Below, piece by piece: positions 40,635 to 49,772 of a stretch of DNA of 64,000 bases (position 1 is its first letter; every line of letters begins with the position of its first letter). Below the pieces are notes generated by a model. That model did not search any database and was not told the DNA's origin. It saw only the letters and a list, made by a program, of their open reading frames with translations. The stretch lies in NCBI RefSeq assembly GCF_031624495.1, contig NZ_JAMQOP010000001.1, forward strand, positions 930,001-994,000. The letters are read 5' to 3'. The translations under genes were made by a program, and so were the position numbers. This DNA is from Halogeometricum sp. S1BR25-6. GTDB taxonomy: Archaea; Halobacteriota; Halobacteria; Halobacteriales; Haloferacaceae.

Positions 40635-41141
40635 ATGCATGTTGCAGTCGGCAGCAGCAACCCGGTCAAGCGCGACGCGACCGTCCGCGTTTTCCCCGAG
40701 GCGACGGTCGCGGCCGAACCCGTCCCCTCCGGCGTCGGCGAGCAACCCACGGGCCACGCCGAGACCCGAACCGGCGCGGAGAACCGCGCGGAGGCGTGTC
40801 TCGACGCGGGCACGTACGACCTCGGCGTCGGTATCGAGGGCGGCGTCGCCCGCTTCGAGGGCCGCGAGGACCTGTTTCTCGTCATGTGGGCCGCGGTCAC
40901 CGACGGCGACCGCTGGGGCCGCGGGGCGGGGCCGAGCCTCCGACTCCCGGACGAAATATCCGAGCGAGTCGCGGCGGGCGAGGAACTCGGCCCCGTGATG
41001 GACGACGTGCTGGGGACGAACGACGTGGCGAAAAAGCAAGGCGCAGCGGGCGCGTTCACCGGCGGGAAACTGTCGCGGACGGACGCGCTCGAATCGGCCG
41101 TCGTCGCCGCCGCCGCGCCGTTCCTCTGCGAGTTGTACTGA
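40635..41141 (+). CDS. inosine/xanthosine triphosphatase (YjjX/DUF84)
   Basis: A 168-aa NTPase removing ITP and XTP from the nucleotide pool. HVAVGSSNPVKRDATVRVFP at the N-terminus binds the triphosphate, then GHAETRTGAENRAEACLDAG, DLGVGIEGGVARFEGREDLF and GPVMDDVLGTNDVAKKQGAA, GAFTGGKLSRTDALESAV. Length and motifs match the family. It starts 36 bp after the BtuF-like gene and may be cotranscribed. Confidence 0.9.
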   Translation: MHVAVGSSNPVKRDATVRVFPEATVAAEPVPSGVGEQPTGHAETRTGAENRAEACLDAGTYDLGVGIEGGVARFEGREDLFLVMWAAVTDGDRWGRGAGPSLRLPDEISERVAAGEELGPVMDDVLGTNDVAKKQGAAGAFTGGKLSRTDALESAVVAAAAPFLCELY

Positions 41142-41150
41142 CGCCGACGC

Positions 41151-42983
41151 TCAGTCCAGTTCGGCCGGCTCCGCCTCGCGGCTCTCGCGGACCTCTTTGC
41201 TCTCCTCGACGGCCGTCGTCAGCGAGACGTTCAGCCCGACCATCGAGGCGTAGCCACCGATGACCGTGACGATGTTCTTCACCGCGTGGTCGAGGACGGC
41301 CGCGCCGAGCGCCAACTCCGGCGAGATGCCGGTCAGGCCGATGACGAGGAGCGTGAACGCGCCCTCGTAGAGGCCGACGCCGCCCGGCGAGAGCGGCAGC
41401 ACCTTCGCGAGGTTGCCGACGCTGACCGCGAAGAAACACACCGAGACGAACTCTATCGGCGCCAGACCGGGGTCGAACGCCGCGAGGACGAGCATCGCCG
41501 TCGCCACGTCGAGCATCCAGATGCCGAGGCTGGAGACGCCGATGCGGGCGAACCCGCGGCGCGTCCCGGCGACGGCCTGCAGGTCGTCCACGAAGCGTTG
41601 GACGATTTCGGCGACGAACTCCGCGTAGGAGTCCGAACTCGCCCGGTGGACGAGTCGGCCGGCGAGGTTGCCGTCCGACTGCGCGGAGGCGACGATGACC
41701 GCCACCGCGAGGATGGCTGCGAGGGCGACGCCGACGGCGACGAGGACGGCGACCTGTCCGGCCCCCTCCGCGCCGACGACGGTCTGCGCCAGTTCGGCGG
41801 TCTGTCCGGTGGCGGTGTAGCCCACGAGGACGACGCCCGCGAGCGCCGTGATGGTGAGCAGGTCGAAGACGCGCTCGGCCGCCAGCGAGGCGAAGCCCGA
41901 GGGGTACGGGATGCCGCGGCGGGCCTTCACGATGTACGCGCGGATGACGTCACCCAGTCGCGCCGGGAACACGAGGTTGCCGGTCTGGCTGATGAACACC
42001 GCGCCGGTCAGGAACGACGCCTTCTCTTTGAACCCCAACTCGGCGAGGATGTCGCGGTAGCGCACCCCGCGAACGGGCCACGAAACCAGGTACACGAGGG
42101 CCGCGACGGCGACGAGGACGGGGTCGGCGGCCTGCATCTGGTTGACGACGGCGCCGAAGCTGATGTACTGCGTCATCAACAGCAGCGCGAGAATCGTCAG
42201 AATCGCGCCAGCGGCCATCGCGACGCGTTGCGTCACGCGCGGTTTGACGGCGACCTGCCACCACGTCCGGACGATCTGACTGCCCATCCCGAACACGTCG
42301 CGGACGAGGTCGACTTTCGTGTCGCCCTTCGGCGTCCAGTCGACCGGGAACTCGTCGACGCGGTAGCCGGCGCGCTGAGCGCGGACGAGCATCTCCGTGT
42401 CCCAGAACCAGTGTTCGTCCTCCACCTGCGTCCGCAGGTCCTCGAACACCTCGCGGCTGAACGCCTTGAATCCGCACTGGTGGTCGCGGAGCGACGACCC
42501 GAGGAAGAGACGCACGAGGAGGTTGAACGCGCGACTCGGCACGCCCCGCTTGGCCGGGCGGTCGGCGACGCGTCCGGGCATCCAGCGTGACCCGGTGGCC
42601 ACGTCGTACCGGCCGGACCGAACGCGGTCGACAAGTTCTTCGAGGTGGTTCATGTCCGTCGCGAGGTCGGTGTCGAAGTAGACGAGCACCTCCCCGTTCG
42701 CGGCGGCGAAGGCGTGTTCGAGCGCGCCGCCGCGCCCGAGTCGCTCGTCGCTGTGAAAGTGTCTCACTCGGTCGTCGTTGGCGGCCATCTGCTCGGCCAG
42801 TTCCGGCGTGCGGTCGTCGCAGCCGTCCTCGGCCACGATGACCTCGAACGAGTCTGCGGGAAGAAACGACGACAGCGTCCTGAGCGTCTCTCCCACCGTC
42901 TGCTCGATGGTGTCCTCCTCGTTGTAGGCGGGGAGAACGACGCTCACTTCTGTCACCGACTGCTCGGTGGTCGGGCGACCCAT
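41151..42983 (-). CDS. aglD: AglD-like dolichol-phosphate glycosyltransferase with flippase-like domain
   Basis: A 610-aa protein. Residues 10-240 are a GT2 domain: VSVVLPAYNEEDTIEQTV, VIVAEDGCDDRTPELA, RLGRGGALEHAF and VLVYFDTDLATDMNHL with the DTD at 104-106. From residue 275 on come about eight helices of the UPF0104/LPG-synthase type, ending LPLSPGGVGLYEGAF. H. volcanii AglD has this exact build and charges dolichol phosphate with the last sugar (mannose) of the S-layer N-glycan. The ATG at 42983 is chosen over an extended frame. Downstream YjjX converges. Confidence 0.88.
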   Translation of the reverse strand: MGRPTTEQSVTEVSVVLPAYNEEDTIEQTVGETLRTLSSFLPADSFEVIVAEDGCDDRTPELAEQMAANDDRVRHFHSDERLGRGGALEHAFAAANGEVLVYFDTDLATDMNHLEELVDRVRSGRYDVATGSRWMPGRVADRPAKRGVPSRAFNLLVRLFLGSSLRDHQCGFKAFSREVFEDLRTQVEDEHWFWDTEMLVRAQRAGYRVDEFPVDWTPKGDTKVDLVRDVFGMGSQIVRTWWQVAVKPRVTQRVAMAAGAILTILALLLMTQYISFGAVVNQMQAADPVLVAVAALVYLVSWPVRGVRYRDILAELGFKEKASFLTGAVFISQTGNLVFPARLGDVIRAYIVKARRGIPYPSGFASLAAERVFDLLTITALAGVVLVGYTATGQTAELAQTVVGAEGAGQVAVLVAVGVALAAILAVAVIVASAQSDGNLAGRLVHRASSDSYAEFVAEIVQRFVDDLQAVAGTRRGFARIGVSSLGIWMLDVATAMLVLAAFDPGLAPIEFVSVCFFAVSVGNLAKVLPLSPGGVGLYEGAFTLLVIGLTGISPELALGAAVLDHAVKNIVTVIGGYASMVGLNVSLTTAVEESKEVRESREAEPAELD

Positions 42984-43230
42984 TGCCTCTCTATTCGGCC
43001 ACGACCCCGTATGTAGTTTCTGGCTTCCGACGAGCGTGATCACCCGTCTCACCCCCGGTAGCGTCTCTCTACGGCGTGATACTCACGATTAGGTGGATGT
43101 TAGACGACCGTACCGCCGCGCCGCCGGTGACCGTCGACGTCGACCGCGTGTAGGGGCGAAATCGGGAGCCTGCGGTCTGTTAAGCTCCCGTACCAAACCC
43201 CTCATACCGGTCTCACCCCTTCGTAGAGGT

Positions 43231-43479
43231 ATGAGCGCAACCGCGTCCACCGCCGACCCCGTCGCAAACCTCTCGGAGAAACAGCAGAGCATCCTCCAGT
43301 ACCTCCGCACGAACGCCGCAGAGCAGACGTACTTCAAATCCCGCCTCATCGCCGAGGAACTGGGCCTCTCCGCGAAGGAAGTCGGCGCGAACATGCGCGC
43401 TATCATCGACGGCGAACACGACGTGACCATCGAGAAGTGGGGCTACTCCTCCGGAACGACGTGGAAAGTCACCGTCTGA
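43231..43479 (+). CDS. small wHTH-like haloarchaeal protein (DUF7123-like)
   Basis: An 82-aa soluble protein: NLSEKQQSILQYLRTNAAEQ, TYFKSRLIAEELGLSAKEVG, ANMRAIIDGEHDVTIEKWGY and SSGTTWKV. The pattern helix, helix-turn-helix, short wing suggests DNA binding. I recall the haloarchaeal family DUF7123 for this sequence, unverified. Inverted copies of CTCATACC flank and include the start codon (43201-43208 and 43229-43236). TATA-like TGTTAAGC near 43179. Confidence 0.78.
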   Translation: MSATASTADPVANLSEKQQSILQYLRTNAAEQTYFKSRLIAEELGLSAKEVGANMRAIIDGEHDVTIEKWGYSSGTTWKVTV

Positions 43480-43612
43480 ACGGACGCTAGACGTCCGTAC
43501 CACTCGGACGGTCGCCGCTCCGGGACCGACGCGGTTCAGCGCGGGTTCGGCGCGGACGGCCGCGCCGCCGGACCGTCGCCTCCGTCCCGGTCCCCGCGAC
43601 CGCTCGGCTCTT

Positions 43613-43658
43613 CGACCGCGGTTCGCTCCGCTTGCCGTCGAGCGGTCGCTCTCTTTTT
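43613..43658 (+). terminator. hairpin plus T-run
   Basis: CGACCGC (43613-43619) pairs with GCGGTCG (43642-43648), followed by CTCTC and TTTTT (43654-43658). It lies 135 bp after the DUF7123-like gene, before the convergent wHTH gene. It looks like a bacterial-style terminator, uncommon in GC-rich haloarchaeal DNA. Confidence 0.4.
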
Positions 43659-43729
43659 ATCGTAGAATCGAACGAACGGCGAGCGGAGGCGCCGGACCGG
43701 GCGGCGGTTCGATTCGGACCCGCGCCCGC

Positions 43730-44356
43730 TCAGGGGTTGTAGCTGATGAAACTCGCGGCGTCGTCCGCCAGCGAGACGGCCGCCGGGTCGAACGAGTCGG
43801 CGTAGCGAACCAACAACGTGATGAGCGTCTCCGGTCGGACGACGGTGTAGCCGTTCTCGCGGGAGAGAAGTCCCGCCTCGTCGAGTTTCCGGGCATAGTT
43901 GCTCACCGTCGCGCGCGAGACGTCGAGTTCCGCGGCGAGCGCCGACCCGGTGGCGTCGGGGTTTCGGAGGAGGGCGACGAGCATCCCGCGCGGCGTGTCG
44001 CGGCGGAGATACCCCAGCGCCGTCTGCTCGAAGGGGGTGAACCGCTCGGCGGGGAAGAAGCGCTTGTAGTCGCCGTCGCGGCTGAACTCCACGACACCGT
44101 CGTCGACGAGGCGCCGCAGGTGATACTGAGTCTCGCCGGTTCCGAGCCGTAGGTCGTCGCGAACCTTCGAGAAATGCGCGCCCGGCGTCGAGGCGACGTA
44201 GCCGACGATGGCGTCGCGCGCGTCGCTACCCGACTCCGGGGTACCCTCTTCGTCGGACTCGGCCGCTCCGAGTCCAGCGAACGGCGTCGCCGCCCCGAGG
44301 GCCGCGAAGCGTCGGAGGGTCGCGCGTTTCTCTTCGTCTACGCCTCGGTTCGTCAT
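43730..44356 (-). CDS. double wHTH regulator with Tat-signal-like N-terminus
   Basis: A 208-aa protein. Residues 10-32 are KRATLRRFAALGAATPFAGLG, with a twin Arg (15-16) and a mildly hydrophobic stretch, like a Tat signal. Then come two winged helices: 45-100 (IVGYVASTPGAHFSKVRDDL, GETQYHLRRLVDDGVVEFSR) and 115-170 (FEQTALGYLRRDTPRGMLVA, ELDVSRATVSNYARKLDEAG). A DNA-binding protein should stay inside, so the signal-like part is either a remnant or a membrane-association element. A TATA-like CTTTTGAC near 44390 fits a start at 44356. Confidence 0.78.
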   Translation of the reverse strand: MTNRGVDEEKRATLRRFAALGAATPFAGLGAAESDEEGTPESGSDARDAIVGYVASTPGAHFSKVRDDLRLGTGETQYHLRRLVDDGVVEFSRDGDYKRFFPAERFTPFEQTALGYLRRDTPRGMLVALLRNPDATGSALAAELDVSRATVSNYARKLDEAGLLSRENGYTVVRPETLITLLVRYADSFDPAAVSLADDAASFISYNP

Positions 44357-44483
44357 CGGTTCTCGTCCTCAATACGACGGTTAGCGGTCAAAAGCTCTTC
44401 GCTCCGACGGATCACGGCCGACATATCTCTTTTCGTGAGATTTATCGCCGGTAGCGCGCTCTTACCGGCTCTTCGAATTTCGG

Positions 44484-44515
44484 AAAAAACGGTCGACGGC
44501 GCGGCACTCAGAGTT
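44484..44515 (-). terminator. terminator after the stomatin-like gene
   Basis: On the minus strand a run of six T (44489-44484) follows a GC-rich GCCGCGCCGTCGACCG segment within 30 nt of the stop codon. Confidence 0.5.
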
Positions 44516-45742
44516 TCACAGCTCTTTTTCCGTCTCGCGCTGCTCCTCGTCGGCGTCGTCGGAACCGCTCGCGGATTCGGCGTCTTCCTCGTCGGCCTCG
44601 GCGACCACTTCGTCCGGGTCCTTGATGTCGGATTTGTCCGCCGCGTCCGCTTCGGCGACGACTTCGTCCGCGCTCTTCATGCCGGGGTCCGACCCCTCCT
44701 TGATGGCCTGGGCCTCCTGTTCGAGTTCCTCGACGTTCATCTCGGCCGCCTCGTCTATCTGGCCGAGTATCTCCTCGATGTCGTCGAGGCCGATGAGTTC
44801 GCGCGTCTCCTCGTCGAACTCTAGGCTGTCGAGACCGGCCTGTTCCTGCACGTCGGAGTTGCTCAACTGCCGGCCGTAGCGGCCGAGGAGGCTCGTGAGT
44901 TCCTGCGGGAGGACGAACGTCGTCGACTCGCCTTGGCCGATCTGTTCGAGCGTCTCCATTCCTTTCTCGATGATGGCGCGTTCGCCCATCGACTCGGCGG
45001 ACTTCGCGCGGAGGACCGTCGAGATGGCGTCACCCTGCGCTTCGAGAATCTGACTCTGCTTTTCACCCTGCGCACGGATGATGTTCGACTGCTTCTCACC
45101 CTCGGCCTCTTCGACGGCGGAGCGCCGTTCACCCTGCGCCTCGAGAATCATGGCGCGGCGGCGACGCTCGGCGGACGTCTGCTGCTCCATCGCCTGCTGG
45201 ACGTCCTGGGAGGGGTTCACTTCGCGGACTTCGACGCTCTCGACGCGGACGCCCCACTCGTCGGTGGGTTCGTCCAGTTCCTTGCGGATTCGCGCGTTTA
45301 TCTCCTGTCGCTTGTTCAGCGTGTCGTCGAGTTCCATGTCGCCGAGGACGGCCCGGAGCGTCGTCTGCGCGAGGTTGGAGACGGCGCGCTTGTAGTCGTC
45401 GACCTCCAGAAAAGCCTTCCGCGCGTCCATCACCTTGATGTAGACGACGGCGTCGGCGGTGACAGGCGAGTTGTCGCGGGTGATGGCCTCCTGACGCGGC
45501 ACGTCGAGCGTCTGCGTCCGCATGTCGAACGCGTACGTCCGCGAGACGAACGGCGGGATGAAGTTGATACCTGGTTCGAGCAGTTTCCGGTACTCGCCGA
45601 ACACCGTAAGCGCCTTCTTCTCGTAAGCGTCGACGATTTCGACCATCTGGTAGACGGTCACGATGGCGAGGAGGAGCACCAACAAGCCGACGGCGTAGGC
45701 TCCGAACGCCGCCGCCTGTAGTGCCACGGGGTCCACTAGCAT
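44516..45742 (-). CDS. SPFH/stomatin-like membrane protein
   Basis: A 408-aa protein. An N-terminal hairpin helix (12-32) anchors it. The SPFH/Band 7 domain follows: EYRKLLEPGINFIPPFVSRT, YAFDMRTQTLDVPRQEAITR, DNSPVTADAVVYIKVMDARK. Then comes a long coiled coil with repeated AQGE-K (residues 190-260) and an acidic, partly repeated C-terminal tail (DEVVAEADAADKSDIKDPDE). Stomatin-like proteins build ring-shaped membrane microdomains and usually pair with NfeD, whose gene lies 83 bp upstream on the same strand. Confidence 0.92.
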   Translation of the reverse strand: MLVDPVALQAAAFGAYAVGLLVLLLAIVTVYQMVEIVDAYEKKALTVFGEYRKLLEPGINFIPPFVSRTYAFDMRTQTLDVPRQEAITRDNSPVTADAVVYIKVMDARKAFLEVDDYKRAVSNLAQTTLRAVLGDMELDDTLNKRQEINARIRKELDEPTDEWGVRVESVEVREVNPSQDVQQAMEQQTSAERRRRAMILEAQGERRSAVEEAEGEKQSNIIRAQGEKQSQILEAQGDAISTVLRAKSAESMGERAIIEKGMETLEQIGQGESTTFVLPQELTSLLGRYGRQLSNSDVQEQAGLDSLEFDEETRELIGLDDIEEILGQIDEAAEMNVEELEQEAQAIKEGSDPGMKSADEVVAEADAADKSDIKDPDEVVAEADEEDAESASGSDDADEEQRETEKEL

Positions 45743-45825
45743 AGTCGGTGATTAGTGTGTCGGCCAAATAAGGCTTCGCACACCACGGCCGCGTACGACG
45801 TTCGCGCCGCGTCTCCGTCGCGCGT

Positions 45826-46452
45826 TCAGGCGCGTTCGGTTTCGGTCTCCGTCTCGGTCGTCTCCTCCCGCCGTTCGCCGTCGTCATCGTCATCGTCGCG
45901 GTTCTCCCGTCGCCGACGCTCCCGTTCGAGTTCCCGGTCGATATCGTCCAACCCGCCGTCGAGCGATTCGACAGTGATGACGTTGCCGCCGCCGGGGTCG
46001 ACGACGATGACCTCGCTCCCCTCGGAAATCTCGCCGCTCACCGACCGGGCCGCGTAGTAGGGGTTGAACCCGCCGCCCTCGTCCAGTTTCACCTCGCCCT
46101 CCGTCGGCGTCACGCGCTCCGTGACGCGCGCGGTGCGCCCGCGGAGCGACGCCGAGTCGCTGGTCTTTCCGCTTCCCTTGCCGCCGTAGAGGTCGAGTTC
46201 GCGGTAGCCGTACAGCGCGAGGGCGCCGAACACGAGCACGAGAACCCCGAGGACGACGGGGCTGGCCGCCGGGCCGAGCAGGAGGCCGACCAATCCGGCG
46301 GCCAACAGCGCGACGCCGAGGACGACGAGGTGCGCCCCCGGCGCCAGCGCCTCGGCGAGGGAGACGCCAACGCCCGCGACGACGAGCAGGTACGGCAGAA
46401 GCTCTGGCGGGATAACGGGCTGGAGGAACGCCGTGAGCGGCGACCGGAGCAT
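45826..46452 (-). CDS. NfeD-like membrane protein
   Basis: A 208-aa protein. Three or four helices (17-95) with GVGVSLAEALAPGAHLVVLG and ALYGYRELDLYGGKGSG; then an OB-fold: SLRGRTARVTERVTPTEGEV, DEGGGFNPYYAARSVSGEIS, EGSEVIVVDPGGGNVITVES. The C-terminal tail is a run of charged residues (ERERRRRENRDDDDDDGERR). NfeD proteins partner stomatins in membrane quality control. It lacks the N-terminal ClpP-like protease of the long NfeD form. It precedes the stomatin gene. Confidence 0.87.
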   Translation of the reverse strand: MLRSPLTAFLQPVIPPELLPYLLVVAGVGVSLAEALAPGAHLVVLGVALLAAGLVGLLLGPAASPVVLGVLVLVFGALALYGYRELDLYGGKGSGKTSDSASLRGRTARVTERVTPTEGEVKLDEGGGFNPYYAARSVSGEISEGSEVIVVDPGGGNVITVESLDGGLDDIDRELERERRRRENRDDDDDDGERREETTETETETERA

Positions 46453-46554
46453 AGGGGACCTAGGGAAGGAGGTCGATTAAGCGTTGTCACGTCGCACGGG
46501 TGGAGACGGGCGGTCGCGTCGGGCGGCGACGGTCGCACCCGCACTGCGAACCAA

Positions 46555-47808
46555 TCACGCAGCGGCCACCGTCGCCTCCGCCTCGACGGTGCCGTCGCGG
46601 ACGAACCGGACGAACTCGTCGCCCCGGAGCACGAGCGTCGCGCTTTCGGCGTCGTCGGGGACGGAGAAGACGACCCACACCTCCCGCGGGTCGTCCGGGG
46701 CGAACAGCCCTCCTTGGTCGAAGCCGACGACGCCGTCCAGCGGCTGGTGGCCGTACCGCTCGCCGGCGACCTCCAGCGCCAGCGACGACTCGTCCATCGA
46801 GAGCGGCGACGACCCGACGTTGCTCACGTTCATCCGCACGAGGACGAACGTCTCGTTCGGCGGCGCGTCGTAGGTGGTTCCGTTCACCGTCAGCGACTCG
46901 GCCGTCCGCGCGTTCCACCGCACCTCTGCCGTCGCGTTCGCCCCGGCCGTCGAGAGCGCCGAAACCGCGAGGTCGCCCCCGCCGCCGGCCCCGCCGATGG
47001 CCGGGAGTCCGAGCGCCGGGCCGACGGCCGACCCGAGCAGGAAGACGACGAGGACGACGAGCGCCGCCGGAAGGACGACGTTCGGCCGCGGTAGACTCGT
47101 CAGCGGGCCGGGGAGCGCGCCCGCGATGTCCCGCCCGCCGTCGTCCCCGCCTCCGTCCGCGCCGTCGCCGGACTCACCCGAGTTCCCGGCGGCCGCATCG
47201 GCCGGGGTCTTCGAGGTCGAATTCGATTTTGGCTCCGGGTCCCGGTTCGCTCCGTCGGGGCCTCCTTCACCGTCCTCGTCTCCACCGTCACCTCCACCTC
47301 CGTCGCCGCCGACCGGCAACCGGTCGAGGAGCGCCGCGAAGTCGAACGGAAGCGCCTCGGGGACCGGGACGCCGTACGAGCGCAGGGTGGCGAGCAGTCG
47401 GTCCAGCGGTCCGTGGTCGCCCCCGCCGGTGTAGGTCCGGAGGACGTGCTCGAAGCCGCCCTCCTCGACGGTTCCGGCGAGCGTCTCGCGATCCAAGAGG
47501 TGGATGCCCTTCGACTCGGCTATCTCCCTGGCCTCGCCGGCGTAGGCACCCTGCGTCGCCACGACGGCCACGTCGATGCCCTTCTTGCGGCAGAAGCCGA
47601 CGAACCGCTTCACGTGCTGGGTCGACACGTGCGACTCCGCCGTCGGGAAGACGTACAGGACGCCCCGCTTGCCGTCGCCGCGCCGTCCGACGATGAAGTA
47701 CGTCTCGTCGGGGCGCTGCTTGACCGAGGTGTCCCACCCTCGCTCGTCCCACAGGTCGGCCAGGAAGGAGACGAACGCCTCCGGTTCCAGTTCCGGTAGG
47801 TTCTCCAT
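46555..47808 (-). CDS. degenerate Mrr-like endonuclease-fold domain fused to membrane anchor and outside domain
   Basis: A 417-aa protein. Residues 8-115 resemble the Mrr/restriction-endonuclease fold: FVSFLADLWDERGWDTSVKQ, VKRFVGFCRKKGIDVAVVAT, GEAREIAESKGIHLLDRETL. The strand that should carry (Q/E)xK reads RGVLYVFPTAES, so the catalytic Lys is missing. Next comes a Gly/Asp/Ser-rich linker (165-235), one helix (244-262), then a beta-sandwich-like domain (278-417) with LVRMNVSNVGSSPLSMDESS. The inside part may bind DNA or protein; the outside part resembles DUF4352-type domains. It is 37 bp after the surface-protein gene. Confidence 0.75.
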   Translation of the reverse strand: MENLPELEPEAFVSFLADLWDERGWDTSVKQRPDETYFIVGRRGDGKRGVLYVFPTAESHVSTQHVKRFVGFCRKKGIDVAVVATQGAYAGEAREIAESKGIHLLDRETLAGTVEEGGFEHVLRTYTGGGDHGPLDRLLATLRSYGVPVPEALPFDFAALLDRLPVGGDGGGGDGGDEDGEGGPDGANRDPEPKSNSTSKTPADAAAGNSGESGDGADGGGDDGGRDIAGALPGPLTSLPRPNVVLPAALVVLVVFLLGSAVGPALGLPAIGGAGGGGDLAVSALSTAGANATAEVRWNARTAESLTVNGTTYDAPPNETFVLVRMNVSNVGSSPLSMDESSLALEVAGERYGHQPLDGVVGFDQGGLFAPDDPREVWVVFSVPDDAESATLVLRGDEFVRFVRDGTVEAEATVAAA

Positions 47809-47845
47809 CAGTGCTCCCCCCGTTCGTTCGAGTCGCGTGTGTCCA

Positions 47846-49651
47846 TCATTCGTCGTCCTCCCCCGTCGTTCCGCGCGCGAACAGCCCTGCCGCCGCCAGA
47901 ATCGCCGCGACGGCGACGGCCGGTGACAGCGGTACGCCCGTCCCGGAGGTGCCGTCGGACGGCCCCAGCGGCGTCTCCGACAGCACCGGGTAGGGCGTCG
48001 CCGTCGGGGCCGACGTGGCCGCGACCGTCGCAGTCGGCGTCCCCGTCGCGGCCGCCGGCGTCTCGGTCGGCGGCGACTCGAAGGCGACGCGCGCGGTGTC
48101 GCCGACGACTCGTCCCGACCGGGTGTACTCGCTGTCGTTCCGCGAGTACGCCGCGTCGCCGTCCGAGTCGTTCACGAGTTCGGCGCGGAGCGTCTGCTCC
48201 TCGTACAACGGGAGCGACAGACCCGCGCTGACGTTCTCGTGTCGCCCCGGCGCGAGGTAGTCCGAACGGCCGACGCCGTTCCCGTCCGCGTCGTGGATGC
48301 GGACGAACCCGCCCTCGGGCGCTTCGACGAACGCGAGGGTTACCGCGGCGTCGCGGGCGGACTGGTCGTCGAACCGAACGGTCGCGTTCGGGGCGACGAG
48401 CGTCACCTCCTGGGCCGTTCCCGGGTAGAACTCGTCCGTCCACAGCGTCGCGGTCACGCCGCGCGTCACGCCGTAGAGGTCGATGGTCGTCTCGTACTCG
48501 CGGTTCGCGTCCACCGTGGCCTCGCTAATGAGGAGGAACGCGTCGGGCCGCGGCGACCGGAGGCGAACCTCCAGCGTCGCGTTCGGCGCGCGCGTCGTCT
48601 CCCCGCGGACGACGAACGTGTCGTTCTCCCACGGGTACTGCACCGTGTCGTTCACCGGTTCGAGCGACGCCTCGGCCTCGACGAGTCGGAACGTCGTCGC
48701 CGCGACGACGGTGTCCTCCTCGACCAGTCCGTTCGCCGCGGTGAGCGTCAGGCGCGCCTCGTACTCGTTGCGTTCAGGGCGGTCCTCGTCGGCTTCGACC
48801 GCGGAGGTGTCCCAGACGAAGTACACCGTGCCGTCCTCGAAGGCGGGGAGGACGGTGACGTTCGCCTCGTCGTCCAGTCCCGCGGTGTACGCGCCCGAGT
48901 CGCTGTTCGGGGCGGGCGACACCTGCGAGACGGACCACTCGACGCCGTTCGCCGCCGCGCCGCCGGTCAGGTTCTCGACGTTCAGCGCCGACTCCAGCCC
49001 CGACTCTTCGACGCGCATCACGGCGTAGTCGCCGACGGCGACGACGTTCGAGTCGGACATCACGTCGGTGAGCGCCCCGACGTCCGCATCGTCGCCGTCG
49101 GCGCCGGTGGCGTACTCGGTCACCTCGAACTCGGCGGGCGCGACGAACGACTCGGCGCGCATCTCCTCGCGGGGTTCGACGGTGAGCGTCGCCACGGCGC
49201 GTTCGTCGCCGTCGACGCTGACGTTCATCAGGTACCGCGACGGCATGAGCGACTTCGAGAGCGGTTTCGACAGGAGCGTCGCGTCGCCGCCCTCGACGAA
49301 CTCGTCGGGGTCGGCGGCCGTCGACGCGTAGGTGTCGATGGTCACCTCGTCGGTGCCGCTCCCACCGAGGGCGACGATGAGGTGGAAACCGCTGCCGGGT
49401 TCGCCGACGGTGACGTTCGCCGGGCCGGAGTGGCTGACGGTGAACGTCACCTCGTCGCCGCGGGTGACGGTCAGGTCGCCGCCGATGGAGGCGGAGGCGG
49501 CGTCGGCGGCGAAGACGGCGGGCGCGTCGGCGTCCGTGTCGGGGACGACCGACCGCGTCCGCTCGTCGGGCGGGAGGGCGAGTGCGGGGGCGGCGGTGGC
49601 GACGAGCAGGAGCGCCGCGACCAGCGCCGCGAGGGGGCGTATCGGATGCAT
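47846..49651 (-). CDS. secreted/surface protein with BGTF-like and DUF7282-like modules
   Basis: A 601-aa protein. A Sec signal peptide (PLAALVAALLLVATAAPALA, to about residue 26) is followed by a beta-rich ectodomain with RGDEVTFTVSHSGPANVTVG, NDTFVVRGETTRAPNATLEV and a module GGFVRIHDADGNGVGRSDYL, APGRHENVSAGLSL. Many N-x-S/T sequons suit N-glycosylation. A Pro/Thr/Ala stalk (530-565) leads to a C-terminal helix (572-590) and acidic end. No PGF sorting motif is seen, so it is probably anchored by the helix. It precedes the Mrr-like membrane protein, in the same direction. Confidence 0.8.
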   Translation of the reverse strand: MHPIRPLAALVAALLLVATAAPALALPPDERTRSVVPDTDADAPAVFAADAASASIGGDLTVTRGDEVTFTVSHSGPANVTVGEPGSGFHLIVALGGSGTDEVTIDTYASTAADPDEFVEGGDATLLSKPLSKSLMPSRYLMNVSVDGDERAVATLTVEPREEMRAESFVAPAEFEVTEYATGADGDDADVGALTDVMSDSNVVAVGDYAVMRVEESGLESALNVENLTGGAAANGVEWSVSQVSPAPNSDSGAYTAGLDDEANVTVLPAFEDGTVYFVWDTSAVEADEDRPERNEYEARLTLTAANGLVEEDTVVAATTFRLVEAEASLEPVNDTVQYPWENDTFVVRGETTRAPNATLEVRLRSPRPDAFLLISEATVDANREYETTIDLYGVTRGVTATLWTDEFYPGTAQEVTLVAPNATVRFDDQSARDAAVTLAFVEAPEGGFVRIHDADGNGVGRSDYLAPGRHENVSAGLSLPLYEEQTLRAELVNDSDGDAAYSRNDSEYTRSGRVVGDTARVAFESPPTETPAAATGTPTATVAATSAPTATPYPVLSETPLGPSDGTSGTGVPLSPAVAVAAILAAAGLFARGTTGEDDE

Positions 49652-49772
49652 CGGGGCGGCAGTTACCCCTCTCTACCCGGTATCCAGCATAAAAGACTAC
49701 GGTCGAGTACTCAGAACTGATAATCTCGGTGTCCGACAGGACGTCTCGGAGGTTCCGCCCGGCGCGGCCCTC

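Noticed and set aside
43201-43236. RNA hairpin masking the start codon of the DUF7123-like gene
   Set aside because: The TATA near 43179 predicts a transcript start near 43207, after most of the left arm, so the RNA hairpin would not form.
46555-47808. Active Mrr restriction endonuclease
   Set aside because: The (Q/E)xK catalytic strand is absent and the protein continues through a membrane helix to an outside domain.
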